Assembly (NCBI GenBank): GCA_025667525.1
Contig: JANFOE010000584.1
Location: forward strand, 92,001-156,000
DNA from: Glebionis coronaria
Lineage: Eukaryota; Streptophyta; Magnoliopsida; Asterales; Asteraceae
Length of the DNA: 64,000 bases
Reading direction: 5' to 3'
In this document: positions 31,661 to 42,622 of the stretch, one piece after another
Position numbering within the stretch: position 1 is the stretch's first letter
How the letters are laid out: the number at the start of each line of letters is the position of its first letter
Program-made: the position numbers and the translations under genes
The notes under the pieces: generated by a model
Seen by the model: the letters and a program-made list of their open reading frames with translations, nothing else
Told to the model about the DNA's origin: nothing
Database searches by the model: none

Positions 31661-33132
31661 TTCGATAGTTCATTAGGGCTGAAAGCAAAGTAGGACGATT
31701 TGATCAATAGTTAGCTAAAGGACAAAATCTCTTAAAACTGCTTCTCGGGATATCAAAAAGTTCATATCTTGGCATAACTTGGTTCACGATTTGAGACCTT
31801 TCTCGGGCCGATATTTGGCATGTACTTCATACTTCATATCTTCGAGAGACGTTCTTGAGATAATGGTCTTCTCATCATAATAGAGTTTCTTCACTTGGAG
31901 ACTTTTGAGGGGTACTCCAACTTTGTTGACCACGACTTCATGATTATTTCTTCAATCTCTAATTGGGATTTTGAGATACAACGATCCGCCTCCTTTTCGG
32001 ACTTGGATCTATTTATCCTCATACCTTGTTAGGGTCTTTTCGGATAGACTTCTCCATGATCTTTATGGGATTAGATTGCTTTTCGTCGTGAGTCTTGATC
32101 CTTCATATTGACTTTAGGAATAATGCTTTTCACATCACTTTGGATCTTCAGCAATAAAATTGAATCCTCATGGCTTGTTAGGGCCTTTTCGGACTCGCCA
32201 ATCTTCGCGCCCCGCTTCATAAGTTATGCCTTGGCTATGAACTCTTATCATTACCGAGCAACTTTTAAACGATCTTGGGCTAGAAGCTAAGTAACTTTTC
32301 AAATCGTAAGACCTTACTTATTGCAGATAAATTATTAGCAAGTGATGGGAGAATAGGCAAATAATTACACCAAGTGAGCTTGCGCAAGAATACCGACTTA
32401 TAATTGACTCTATCATTTTTCGTCCTCCACAATTTAAAATCTCAAATAATGAGACTCGTGGACACTTAGCCTAATAAACCAATTAAGGTTTACATGGTTA
32501 AGGATACTAGCTAGAATAAACTAGGATAAGTCTATTCGGGTTGAGTCAAAATAAACGCAACGGGCCTAATATGTCAAAGATATCTAAACTAGCTACAACA
32601 CTTTATTAAAATTTTGACTTTATTGTGGAATATATACATATGAAAGCAACGATAAAAATTTAAAAATTACAACTAAATGGCCAAAGTTAATAAAAAAAAT
32701 TGAAAAATGTTGAAAAATAGGATTTTCCGGTTAAATGAAGGCATTTTCATGGAAAAGTCCACTTAAAACTTCGATAGAAGTCTCCCCTACACTTAAGATA
32801 AACATTGTCCTCAATGTTTAAGCATGTGGGAAAAGTCTCCCCTACACTTATGACATCGTGCACGTTGGTTAACTCAAGTTAAGGAAGAGACGACTAAAGT
32901 GATCAATTTCAAATGTGAGTACGAAGAAAATTGAATCACGATAGTTGAGAGATAGAACCGGATTTCGGATAACATGGGAGCACGGTTCTTCAAAGTTTCC
33001 AAGATTGCAGTAATCCCTGTAATCACATCACCACACAAACACAAACGACCAAAATAGGTCCTCCCCTACACTTAGGGGGTTAAAGGGATAGATACTCGGG
33101 CTGCCTCCCGAGGAGCGCTTGTTTTTGATAAC

Positions 33133-33152
33133 CGAGTCACGAGCCTGACTCG
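33133..33152 (-). other. Conserved stem-loop after E pol
   Basis: CGAGTC/GACTCG with loop ACGAGCCT (plus strand), 9 bp past the pol stop. Confidence 0.6.
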
Positions 33153-33160
33153 ACCCAAAT

Positions 33161-34550
33161 TTAGTTCATGGGGAACGTGGTGAGGGATGGAATCACCTCG
33201 TGAGAGGTGTCCTCACCAAAGTACAATTTCACTCGTTGGCCATTCACCTTAAAATTCGGTCCATTAGGTTGAGCGAGCTCGAGAGTACCATATGGAAAAA
33301 TCTGGGCAATGGTGAATGGGCCGGACTAACGAGATTTGAGCTTGCCCGAAAAGATTTTCAATCGAGAGTTAAAAAGTAAGACTTTGTCTCCAACATGGAA
33401 CTCTCGGTTTTTGATCTTGGAGTCGTGAATGAGCTTAGTTCTTTCCTTATAGATCAAAGAATTTTCATAAGCCTCATTACGGAGTTCATTTAGCTCATTG
33501 AGTTGGATCTTGCGTAGGTCACCGGCTTTGTTGATATCAAAATTAGCCCACTTCAAGGCCCAATAAGCCTTGTGTTCCAACTCAATGGGGAGGTGGCACG
33601 CTTTCCCGTACACAAGACGATAAGGCGTACAGCCGATCGGGGTCTTGTAAGCAGTACGGAAAGCCCACAAAGCATCATCAAGTTTATCAGCCCATGCGGC
33701 ACGATGCTCTCCCACGATTCTTTCCAAAATTCGCTTCAGCCCTCGGTTTGATATTTCAGCCTGGCCATTAGTTTGTGGGTGGTAGGCTGTGGAAAGACGA
33801 TGATTTACACCGTACTTAGCCATGACTCGAGCAAATTGGTCATTGCAGAAATGAGTCCCACGATCACTAATAATGGCGCGAGGCACACCGAATCTAGCGA
33901 ATAGATCTTTCAAAAAGTTACAAACCACCCTTGCGTCATTAGTAGGCAAAGCTTTGGCTTCAACACACTTTGAAACGTAGTCAACGGCTACAAGGATGTA
34001 TTTGTTTCCTTTAGAAGAAGGGAATGGCCCCATAAAGTCGATACCCCAAACATCAAAAATTTCACACTCTTGAATGAAATTCTGAGGCATCTCGTCTTTA
34101 TGTGTGATTTTGCCTTGCTTTTGGCAAACATCACATCGTTTGACCATATCGTGAGCGTCACGGTATATGGAGGGCCAATAAATTCCCGAGTCAAACACTT
34201 TCTTAGCGGTGCAGTTGGGACCAAAGTGACCACCGGTGGGTCCTTTGTGGCAAGCATCAAGGATGTCCGACGCTGCCGGTCCATCAACACATCGGCGAAT
34301 TATCAGATCAGCACATTGTTTGAATAGGTAAGGGTCGTCCCAAAAGTAAGTCTTGATGTCGGTAAAGAACTTCTTCTTTTGCTGGGACGTCAACCCTTCC
34401 TTGAGAATTCCACCAGCCAAGTAGTTTGCAAAGTCCGCAAACCACGGGGTTTCATTCGGCTTCGAGTTTATAGACATTAAGGTCTCCAAGGGAAAAGAAT
34501 CATTGATTTCTTTGGTTGGATGATCCCCTTGGTATGGATCCTCAAGTCTA
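33161..34550 (-). pseudogene. pol: E pol, integrase part (one stop)
   Basis: Continues the RNase H frame after the frameshift at 34583-34589 and ends at TAA 33161-33163. Integrase zinc finger H-H-C-C ([12 protein letters not shown] ... RCDVCQKQG); catalytic core with [18 protein letters not shown] and the E in [12 protein letters not shown]; then the C-terminal domain [27 protein letters not shown] at 33326-33328 cuts off the last 54 codons (KVNGQRVKLYF region), which remain open after it. F has no stop there, so the change is private to E. No chromodomain, as is usual for the Athila/Tat branch. The enzyme joins the cDNA to the host chromosome. Confidence 0.92.
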
Positions 34551-37500
34551 CTAAGATGGTCCGCGGCTAGGTTTTCTGCTCCTTTTTTTATCGCGGATGT
34601 CGATTTTAAATTCCTGGAGCAGCAAAACCCAGCGAAGAAGTCTTGGTTTGGAATCTTGCTTTGTCAACAAGTACTTCAACGCGGAATGATCGGTGTACAC
34701 AATGGTGGTAGAAAGGACAAGATAGGGGCGGAATTTTTCAAAAGCATAGACAACAGCTAAAAGCTCTTTCTCAGTTGTCGTATAATGCAATTGTGCCCCC
34801 GTCATTGTCTTGCTAGCGTAGTGGATCGGTTGGAAGTGTTTGTTCACTCTTTGTCCAAGAACCGCTCCAATAGCAAAATCGCTAGCATCGCACATCAACT
34901 CAAAGGGAAGCTCCCAATTAGGGGTAACCAAGACGGGTGCCTTAGTTAGCTTATCCTTAAGCGAGTTAAAGGCTTCAAGGCACTCTTTGGAAAAGATAAA
35001 AGGAGTATCTTTTTCCAAGAGGTGGGTCATCGGGCGAGCGATTTGAGAAAAATCTTTGATGAATCGACGATAGAAACCCGCATGACCCAGGAAACTTCTC
35101 ACACCCTTCACGGTTGAAGGTGGAGGCAACTTTGCTATAACATCAACTTTAGCACGGTCTACTTCAAGACCGGCTTTCGAAATCTTATGTCCAAGCACGA
35201 CGCCTTCTTTTACTATGAAATGGCATTTTTCCCAATTTAGAACTAGGCGAGTGTCTTCGCACCGCTGTAGCATACGTTCTAAATTGGCAAGGCAAGTAGA
35301 GAAGGAATCCCCAAAGACCGAGAAATCATCCATGAAGACTTCCATGGTTTGTTCAACCATGTCATGGAAGATAGCTAACATACACCTTTGGAAAGTCCCT
35401 GGCGCATTACATAAGCCAAAAGGCATTCTTTTGTAAGCGAAAGTGCCATAGGGACAAGTGAATGTAGTCTTCTCTTGATCTTGGGGATCGATGGGTATTT
35501 GAAAATAACCCGAGAAACCATCGAGAAAGCAGTAATATTCATTACCGGCTAATCGTTCAAGCATTTGGTCCATGAAAGGTAGAGGGAAATGATCCTTTCT
35601 CGTGGCATCATTGAGTTTGCGGTAGTCTATACAAACTCTCCACCCAGTAACGAGACGAGTGGGAATCAACTCGTTGTGTTCATTGGGAACAACGGTTATT
35701 CCGCCCTTCTTGGGCACACAATGGATTGGACTAACCCACGGTGAATCCGAAATAGGGTAAATCATACCCGCATCCAGAAGTTTGATAACCTCTGTTTTGA
35801 TGACTTCATGTATTTTTGGATTCACCCTTCGTTGGCTTTGAATTGTGGGCTTAAAGTCGTCCTCCATGAGAATTTTGTGTGTGCAGAAGTGAGGATCAAT
35901 TCCACGAATATCCGAGATTTTCCAAGCAATAGCCTTCTTATGATCTTTTAGCACGGCGACGAGGCGAGTCTTCTCTTCATCTTTCAAATCCTTCGCAATA
36001 ATGACGGGCGACTTTTTGTTGTCGTCAAGGAACACGTACTCGAGATGTGGCGGCAACTCCTTAAGTTCCAAATCCGGAGGATTTTCGACGGGAGGCGTTT
36101 TCAAAGTCGTGGCATCGATAGCAATAACCGTGGGAGATGGAGGCGAAGGATTGTCTTCGGTGAGAAGATTGTCAAAGAAACTCATGTCTTCATCCCCCTC
36201 GGTGGGAGAATCATTAGTAGCTAAATTCGCATTTCCCATGGCATCTTCAAGATTGTTCCAGAATAAATCACTATCTCCAAATAGAGACAATGATGAATCA
36301 ATAGAAGACAGGGTCTCAACATTGGGAAGAGAGGTGGGAATACTTTTGCAAGCATCATTAAAGTGTTCTTCACAAGCCTCATCGAGAACGTCAATACAAT
36401 TAACGCTCTCATATGAATAAGGCTGTTTAGACAACTTTCCCATGTTGAAGACCACTTTGTCGTCACCCACTCTCATGATAAGCTCACCGGCTTCAACATC
36501 AATGAGAGTGCGACCGGTCCGTAAGAATGGCCGACCAACAATCAGTGGTACACGAGGGTCCATCTCGTAGTCGACGACAACAAAATCAGCAGGGAAGGTG
36601 AATTTGTCGACTCCTACAATGACATCTTCGGCTATCCCCACTGGATAAGCAACCGTACGGTTGGCCAATTCCAAAGTCATTTTGGTGGGGACTAGCTCTG
36701 GGAGAGATAATTGCTTCCAAACACTTAGAGGCATAAGATTAATACTGGCACCTAGATCGGCTAGGGCCATGCAATTCTCTACTCCCGGGAAATTGCAAGG
36801 GATAAGAAAACGACCCGGATCACCAAGCTTGGTTGGCAATTTCCTTAAGAGCACTGCAGAGCAGTTCTCATTAAGTTGGGTGTTGGCAATTTCGAGGAGC
36901 TTTTCCTTGTCGCTCAAAAGATCTTTAAACATTTTAGCATACTTGGGCATGTGAGCGAGAGCCTCAGCGAAGGAGATATTGAAATTCAGTTGTTTAAACA
37001 TTTTAAGAAAGTTAGAAACCTGAATATCATCCTTGCTCTTTTGCTTCTCTTTCCTCAACCTTGAAGGATAAGGTATATTGGAAGAAGAGGAAGGCCTTGG
37101 GAGAATAGGAGCACTCACAACCACGGGTGGAGGAGGGGTAGAAAGAAGAGGTGGAGAAATTGGGGAAGGAGAAGGAGGAGGAATAGGAGCAAGCGACTCG
37201 TTCTCCTTAGTCACAACCACTGGTGGAGGTATAGGAAGCTCGGGTTCCTTTGTACCTTTACCACTGCGAGTAGTGATTGCTTTCATCTCCCCTCTTGGGT
37301 TCGCAACGGTGTTACTCGGAAGAGTACCCGAAGAAGAGGGTTGACTACTTTGGAAGAAACTAGCCATCATGTTCCTCAAGTCATTCGTCTGGCTATCCAA
37401 CGTGTTTCGCATATCGGCTCTCAAATCATTTCCTTGCTTTACCAAATCTGCCTTCAAATTGCGCACTTCCTCTTGGAGATTTCCCACTATCACATCATTG

Positions 37501-38843
37501 GTCCTCATATAGGTTGCAACTTCTTGGTGTAATGCAGTGGTGGCTTGGTTGGGAGGAGCATTGTATGCAGGTGGTTGGTAAGCAGGTTGTTGATAAACTT
37601 GATTGTTACGTGGAGGTGGTTGTTGCTGCTTGTGAGGTGGGATGTATGGTTGACGAGGTTGTTGTTGTTGTTGAGGAGGGCGATTAAGGTTTTGTTGTTG
37701 GTTTTGGTTGGGAGGAGGGAAACCAGGTGGTGAAAGATAGTTGTTGCTGCGGTAGCTAAGCAAGTTACGGTCACCTTGAGGTTTAGCTTGATAAGCAGGT
37801 TGTTGGTAGGTGCCATATGCCGCATTCACATTCTCAGCAGGGTAATCTTGGGTGGCGGTACAAGTTGTGTAAGAGTGGGGACCACCGCATATCTCACAAG
37901 GTTGGCTGACAGCGTTCACTTGTGCATTTTTGGCGTTGTTGCTGTTGTTGTTGCTGACGGTGTGGGTGACAAGCGATTCAAGAAGCGTGGTGATTTTGTC
38001 AAGTCGCTTGTCGCTGTCATTAGTGCTAGCACTAGCAACATTGGTCCTAACGCTCTTGGTTTGCACACGAGATTTGTTCTCAATGATATCCCAAGCAGCA
38101 TTGGAAGTCTTAGCCAATAAATTACCCCCCGAGGCACTATTCAGTGAATCTTGATCATTCATGCTTAAACCATTGTAAAAAGTATTAATTTGATGTACTT
38201 TGGTAAAACCATGTTGTGGGCATTTTCTTAAAAGATCTTTAAAACGATCCCAAGATTCACTGAACGACTCATCGTACTTTTGTTCAAAGTTTATAATCTC
38301 ATTCCGCAAAGCGGTAGTACGAGAGGGTGGAAAAAAGTAGTTGATAAACTTTGTTTCCAAATCCGTCCACGAGAGAATACTCTGTGGCGGTTCCTTAGCA
38401 AGCCAATGCCGGGCTTGTCCCTCTAAAGAAAAGGGAAAAAGTTGTAACCTTATAACCTCCTGTGGAACTCCATTGAATTTGACCGTGTTGGTGAGTTGTA
38501 GAAATCTCTTGATATGGTCATGTGGGTCATCAATGGTTCGTCCCAAGAATGGCTGAGCGGAGACCATCTGGATAAAGCCTGACTTGAGCTCGAAATTGTT
38601 GGCGGCAATTGGAGGGATGACAATTGGATCCGTGTTGCCATCGACATGAGCTTGCAGCAATTCAATCATGGGGCGGTTATCCGGAAGGTGCTCATTGTTG
38701 TTGTTATTCATATTGTTGAAGGGCTGGTTGTTGTTGTTATTATTGTTGTTCGGAGGTGGTATGTTATTGTTGTTTTGTACACCAGCCATGTCTAAGTTAT
38801 CGAGAGGCTCGGGCTCTTGATAAGACGTGGATCGAGTGCGCAT
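34551..38843 (-). pseudogene. gag-pol: E gag-protease-RT-RNase H (frameshift at the end)
   Basis: One open frame of 1,430 codons from ATG 38843 (MRTRSTSYQEPEPLDNLDM). Asn-rich N-terminus (residues 22-50); retrotransposon gag core (about 85-230); zinc knuckle CEICGGPHSYTTC (about 318-330); poly-Gln/Pro linker; protease DLGA (about 693); RT with [21 protein letters not shown] and FMDD (about 1169, in FMDDFSVFG); RNase H with CDASDFAIG (about 1316), [20 protein letters not shown] and YTDHSALKYL. Gag and pol share one frame, so no recoding signal is needed. The 7-T run (plus strand 34583-34589) shifts the frame at the RNase H/integrase linker. Family: Athila branch. Apart from this and the later stop the gene looks functional. 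Confidence 0.95.
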
Positions 38844-38973
38844 ACACCTGCAAAAGAACGAACAAAGAAAAGCAAAGCAAAAATATTTTTGGTTTTTATT
38901 GTTTTTTAATTTTTAGGATTTTTTGAAAAATTTATATTTTTTAGTTGTTTTTGAAAATTTTTGAAAAAGGTAA

Positions 38974-38988
38974 CGTTCACGGGGAACG
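38974..38988 (-). other. 5' leader palindrome of E
   Basis: CGTTC ... GAACG with a 5-nt loop, between primer site and gag, next to GGATCC. Same place as in A, D and G. Confidence 0.5.
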
Positions 38989-39039
38989 GATCCCAAAATC
39001 CAAGTTCTCACAAAAAACTTTTGATCTTAACGAGAGGAG

Positions 39040-39054
39040 CCGGCAGCGGCGCCA
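39040..39054 (-). other. Primer binding site of E (tRNA-Asp)
   Basis: Sense TGGCGCCGCTGCCGG, two bases after the LTR. Confidence 0.87.
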
Positions 39055-39056
39055 TT

Positions 39057-40573
39057 TGATATTATGATTTTGTGTGGGTTCAAAATATTTCTCGGAATCC
39101 TCTCGAATTGATCTCAGTTAAAAGTGGAATGATTTGTTCTTGGTGACAAAAAGTGGATTTGGTTTTCTATTCTAAATAATTGAAGTGAATAAAGATTAAA
39201 GCCGGAAACAGAAGATAAAATCAATTAAATGACAAAACTGAAAAATAACTCTTACTGAAAAATACCCTATGCGGAATAAAACTCCATTCGGAAAGTTGAC
39301 ATCTATGCGGAATATTATGCTCTATGCGGAAAATCCTCTTATGCGGAATAAAATGCTCTACTCGGAAAAATGTTCTCTATGCGGAAAGTAAGGCTATTCG
39401 GAAAGACAGAGCTGTTCGGAAAATATGACCATTCGGAAAACATGCCAATTCGGAAAAAGGTGCTCTGTTCGGAATGCAAAGTCTATGCGGAATAAAATGC
39501 TCTATTCGGAATATAAGGTTATTCGGAAAAATAAAAATGTTCCGAGTAAGGGAGAATAAAACTTGGCTATTCGGAAAATGAGGCCCTATTCGGAATATAT
39601 GGGATATTCCGAATAAAGAAGAAATAAAACCTCCACTCGGAATAATTGAAATATTCCGAGTAAGGCAAACGTGAACTTGGCTATTCGGAAAATCTGTCTT
39701 GTTCGGAAAGTCTGGGAACGAAGAACAGATACAGTAACAGCAAAAACAGGGGAACCGGATCTTGATCAAAATTAATCTAAATATGCAAAAAGGTTTTACC
39801 AAACTAACCAATAATCATTAACATACCATAAGAAATAAATCCCACCAATAAAAACACTAAATCAACAACTTTTTGAAATCAAACTTGAATCAAATAAGAA
39901 ACTTAGAAACTTGCAATAAAAATGATGAAGAACAAGATGAATAGAAAGATGGAATGGATTGATTAATGAAAAAGTAATAAGGTTAATGATTAAGGATTAC
40001 AAGATTGAAATAAAAAGATGAAAATTACCAAACTCCCTAATGGAGTTGGTGATGGAACGAACCTAAGGTACTGGAAAAAGGAAAATGAAGCTAACTCCTT
40101 TAAAATGTGAAGGAGAGATCTATTTATACTCCTAGTGGTTGGTTGGTGAGTGGGCTTTCTCCCTTTCTTCTTGTCTTCTTGTCTTTTCAGAAAAGTTGAC
40201 GTTTTCGATTCTGATTCGGGATTTGTTGTCGATTAAATCCAACTCATCTTTTAATTTCTTCGTTAAATAGACTTGAGTTTCTTCGACTTATGAAAATCTT
40301 CCGTCTTTAGTCCTTTTCTTCGGTAAATCTTCGAATAGGCCCAGTGACTTCAAATCTTTTGCACCTCTTGGACAATAGACTTCGTCTTGAGTCTTTTTCC
40401 TTGATAAAACCCGTGCAATCCCATGTTTTCTTTAATATTTATCCGGTTAGCTCTGAAAACACAATGAACACAAAAACCACGCATAATTCCAAACAATTGA
40501 TATTAAATACGTGTTTTGGTCTCGTTTTAGCCCGAATTAAGTGGTAAAAGGATGGGTGTTTACACACCTATCA
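39057..40573 (-). repeat. 5' LTR of E
   Basis: Six single-base differences from 29739-31255 found by eye. TATA at 40121-40128, array at about 39265-39714. Followed by TSD TAAGG. Confidence 0.95.
39265..39714. repeat. TTCGGAA array in the E 5' LTR
   Basis: As at 29947-30395, with one CTATTCGG changed to CTACTCGG. Confidence 0.78.
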
Positions 40574-42088
40574 TAAGGCAAACTTAAAACGCAACTAAAA
40601 CTAAAACTTAAACTAAGGCAAATAAACTTAAAGTGCGAATAAAGCTAAAAATAAAAAGGCAGGTAAAAACTGAAATTTCCCTATCCAGAATAAATCTCCT
40701 ATTCGGAATGAAGGCTAATCGGAATAACTGTCACCTATTCGGAAAATAGCCTTATTCGGAAAGATTGTCCCTATGCGGAATGTGCCTCCTATTCGGAATA
40801 AAAACTCTGTTCGGAATATCTGTCCCTATTCGGAAAGAAGTCCTACTCGGAATATTTGGTCTATTCGGAAAGTCCAGCCTATTCGGAAAATACCTCCTAT
40901 GCGGAAAATTCTGTCTATTCGGAAAACTATCCTCTATTCGAAATAAAAGTTCCTATTCGGAATACTGCTTTTACTCGGAAAGTCCAGCCTATTCGGAATG
41001 TCTGTCACCTATTCGGAATAACTGAACTATTCGGAATAACTAAGCCCTACTCGGAAAGATTACCTCTATTCGGAATGTCAAATATTCCGAATAGACCACT
41101 TAGGAAAGACCCTCTATTCGGAATACTGGGATCAGAAACCTGCAAAACTCAGTAACGAATAAACGAAGAACACGGACAATAAAGACATACGGATCTAAAC
41201 AAAACTTAACCAAATCAACGAAAAGATTAAACCAAACAAATAGATAGATAAATATAAAGCATAAACAATCAATCCAAATCAATAAATCAAACAATAAAGA
41301 TCAAAATAATCAAAACCACTTTAATCAAATCAACCAAAAATAAAGAACTTGAACATAAACAAATTAACACAAAGATTAAAGAAAGGTAGAATGAGATTAA
41401 CAAGGAAAAGATAAAGCTTGACAAGAATTAAAAAGGAAAACTTACTTGAATTAAATGGTAATTAAGTGCAAGACAAGGTAATTAAATTGGACAAGTAATA
41501 AAAAGTGCAAGGTAATTAAAAGTGGAAGAGCTAATTTGTCAAGTTAGCCAACAAAATGGAAAATTAACAATCCTAATCTATATATAGGGGAGGATTAGGA
41601 AGCTTCCTCCCCTTCTTCATTTCTTGTTAATTGCAAGATTAAGTCCTTCCTTCATTTAATCTTCATTAATTGCGTCATTAGTCCTTTTCTTCTCATCTTT
41701 CTTTTAAGTTTGGACTTTAAGGACTTGTGGCTCGGGATATCTTTTGAACTCGTCTTTAATTTCTTCAATAAAATAGACTTGAGTTTCTCGGCTTTTGATA
41801 AACTTCCGTCTTTTGACTTTTTCTTCGATAAATCTTCAGAATTGGTCTTGGACTTCCGTTCTTTTTCCACTCTTGACTTCTCAACTCCGTCTTTCATCTT
41901 TTTCTTCAATAAAAGCCGTAAATGCCCGTGAATTCTCGTGTTTTCTCCACTTTTCATAATTTCATCCTAAAATACAATAAAAACACAAACCACGCATAAT
42001 TCCGACATAAAAGACATAAAATACACGTTTAGGTCCGGTTATTCTTGTAATTAAGTGGTAGAAAAGATGGGTGTTTACACACCTATCA
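40574..42088 (-). repeat. 5' LTR of D, right piece
   Basis: TSD copy TAAGG, then the match to 22510-24023. TATA at 41578-41587. TTCGGAA array at about 40676-41123. Ends CACACCTATCA, followed by TSD CAAGG. Confidence 0.92.
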
Positions 42089-42608
42089 CAAGGATGCCGA
42101 GAACAAGCACATAGTCAAGTAATGATCAAAAGAGTGATCAAAGGGCGTGCGGAAGAACGAAAGCGTACCTTGGCCACAAAGAGCAATCCATGAAGGAATA
42201 AGTGCTATGCCCAATCAATGACTATGATGAGTACTAAGTCTTCAAGGACTAGTATCATTCCCAATCATTTTGGTATCATCATTCAAAGATGTTAAAGATC
42301 AATGAAGATGATTCTTCTAAAAGTGCAAGTAACTCAATCCATAACCAATTAATTGATTGATCTTCATGAGTACCTACACAAAGCAAGATGCAAACTAGTA
42401 GATACATTATAAGAGTATATCTAAAATGCATAAAGGCTACTAATCTTAAGTGGGATGCAATATTATCAATTAAAAGACCTATTTTCAAAGAAAACATAGT
42501 TTTGACCAAAGAGAAACTTTAGTACAACTGGACCTTCTAATTTGAGGAGACAATGGATCGATCCAAGTTTCAAAGTACAATATACTTCAAAGATCTTGAG
42601 TGACCATC
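42089..42608 (-). other. B interior next to its primer site
   Basis: Begins with the D target duplication CAAGG (42089-42093). In a Sirevirus gag would start here; I find no gag start or capsid motif. The minus-strand ORF 42279-42509 has no recognisable feature and is probably chance. Confidence 0.55.
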
Positions 42609-42620
42609 GCTCTGATACCA
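42609..42620 (-). other. Primer binding site of B (initiator tRNA-Met)
   Basis: Sense TGGTATCAGAGC, two bases after the LTR, identical to that of C. Confidence 0.9.
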
Positions 42621-42622
42621 AT

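Larger units (their letters stand above)
31256..33160 (-). other. E 3' noncoding region with polypurine tract
   Basis: No ORF. The tract touching the LTR reads AATCCCCTACACTT on the plus strand, with like strings near 32783, 32836 and 33061. Holds the PPT-side hairpin (31273-31295), conserved block (31518-31660) and post-stop hairpin (33133-33152). Confidence 0.82.
29739..40573 (-). mobile_element. Element E: autonomous Athila-type LTR retrotransposon
   Basis: Complete 10,835-bp element with TSD TAAGG (29734-29738, 40574-40578). LTRs 29739-31255 and 39057-40573, both 1,517 bp, with six single-base differences that I could find. Sense order: LTR, tRNA-Asp primer site, leader, gag-protease-RT-RNase H-integrase, 3' noncoding region, polypurine tract, LTR. 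Only two lesions are visible in the coding region. No env-like gene is seen. It is the youngest element and the likely type of driver for A and D. Confidence 0.96.
22240..42088 (-). mobile_element. Element D: gag-protease-only Athila-type element (holds E)
   Basis: Target duplications CAAGG at 22235-22239 and 42089-42093. 3' LTR 22240-24023; 5' LTR split by E into 29469-29738 and 40579-42088. Without E, D is about 9.0 kb. Its interior holds one gag-protease gene (29245-26057) and 2 kb of 3' noncoding DNA, with no RT or integrase. LTRs differ at about six or seven places by eye in 1.78 kb, so insertion is recent. Termini, primer site, leader hairpin, post-stop hairpin, polypurine tract and its hairpin are shared with autonomous E, which supports mobilisation in trans. 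Confidence 0.93.

Noticed and set aside
35215..38556. Several plus-strand ORFs opposite E gag-pol
   Set aside because: Shadows of the long minus-strand frame, which has clear RT and protease motifs.
42279..42509. A remnant of gag next to B's primer site
   Set aside because: The ORF lacks the Copia gag start, the capsid motifs and a zinc knuckle; I could not align it to C gag.
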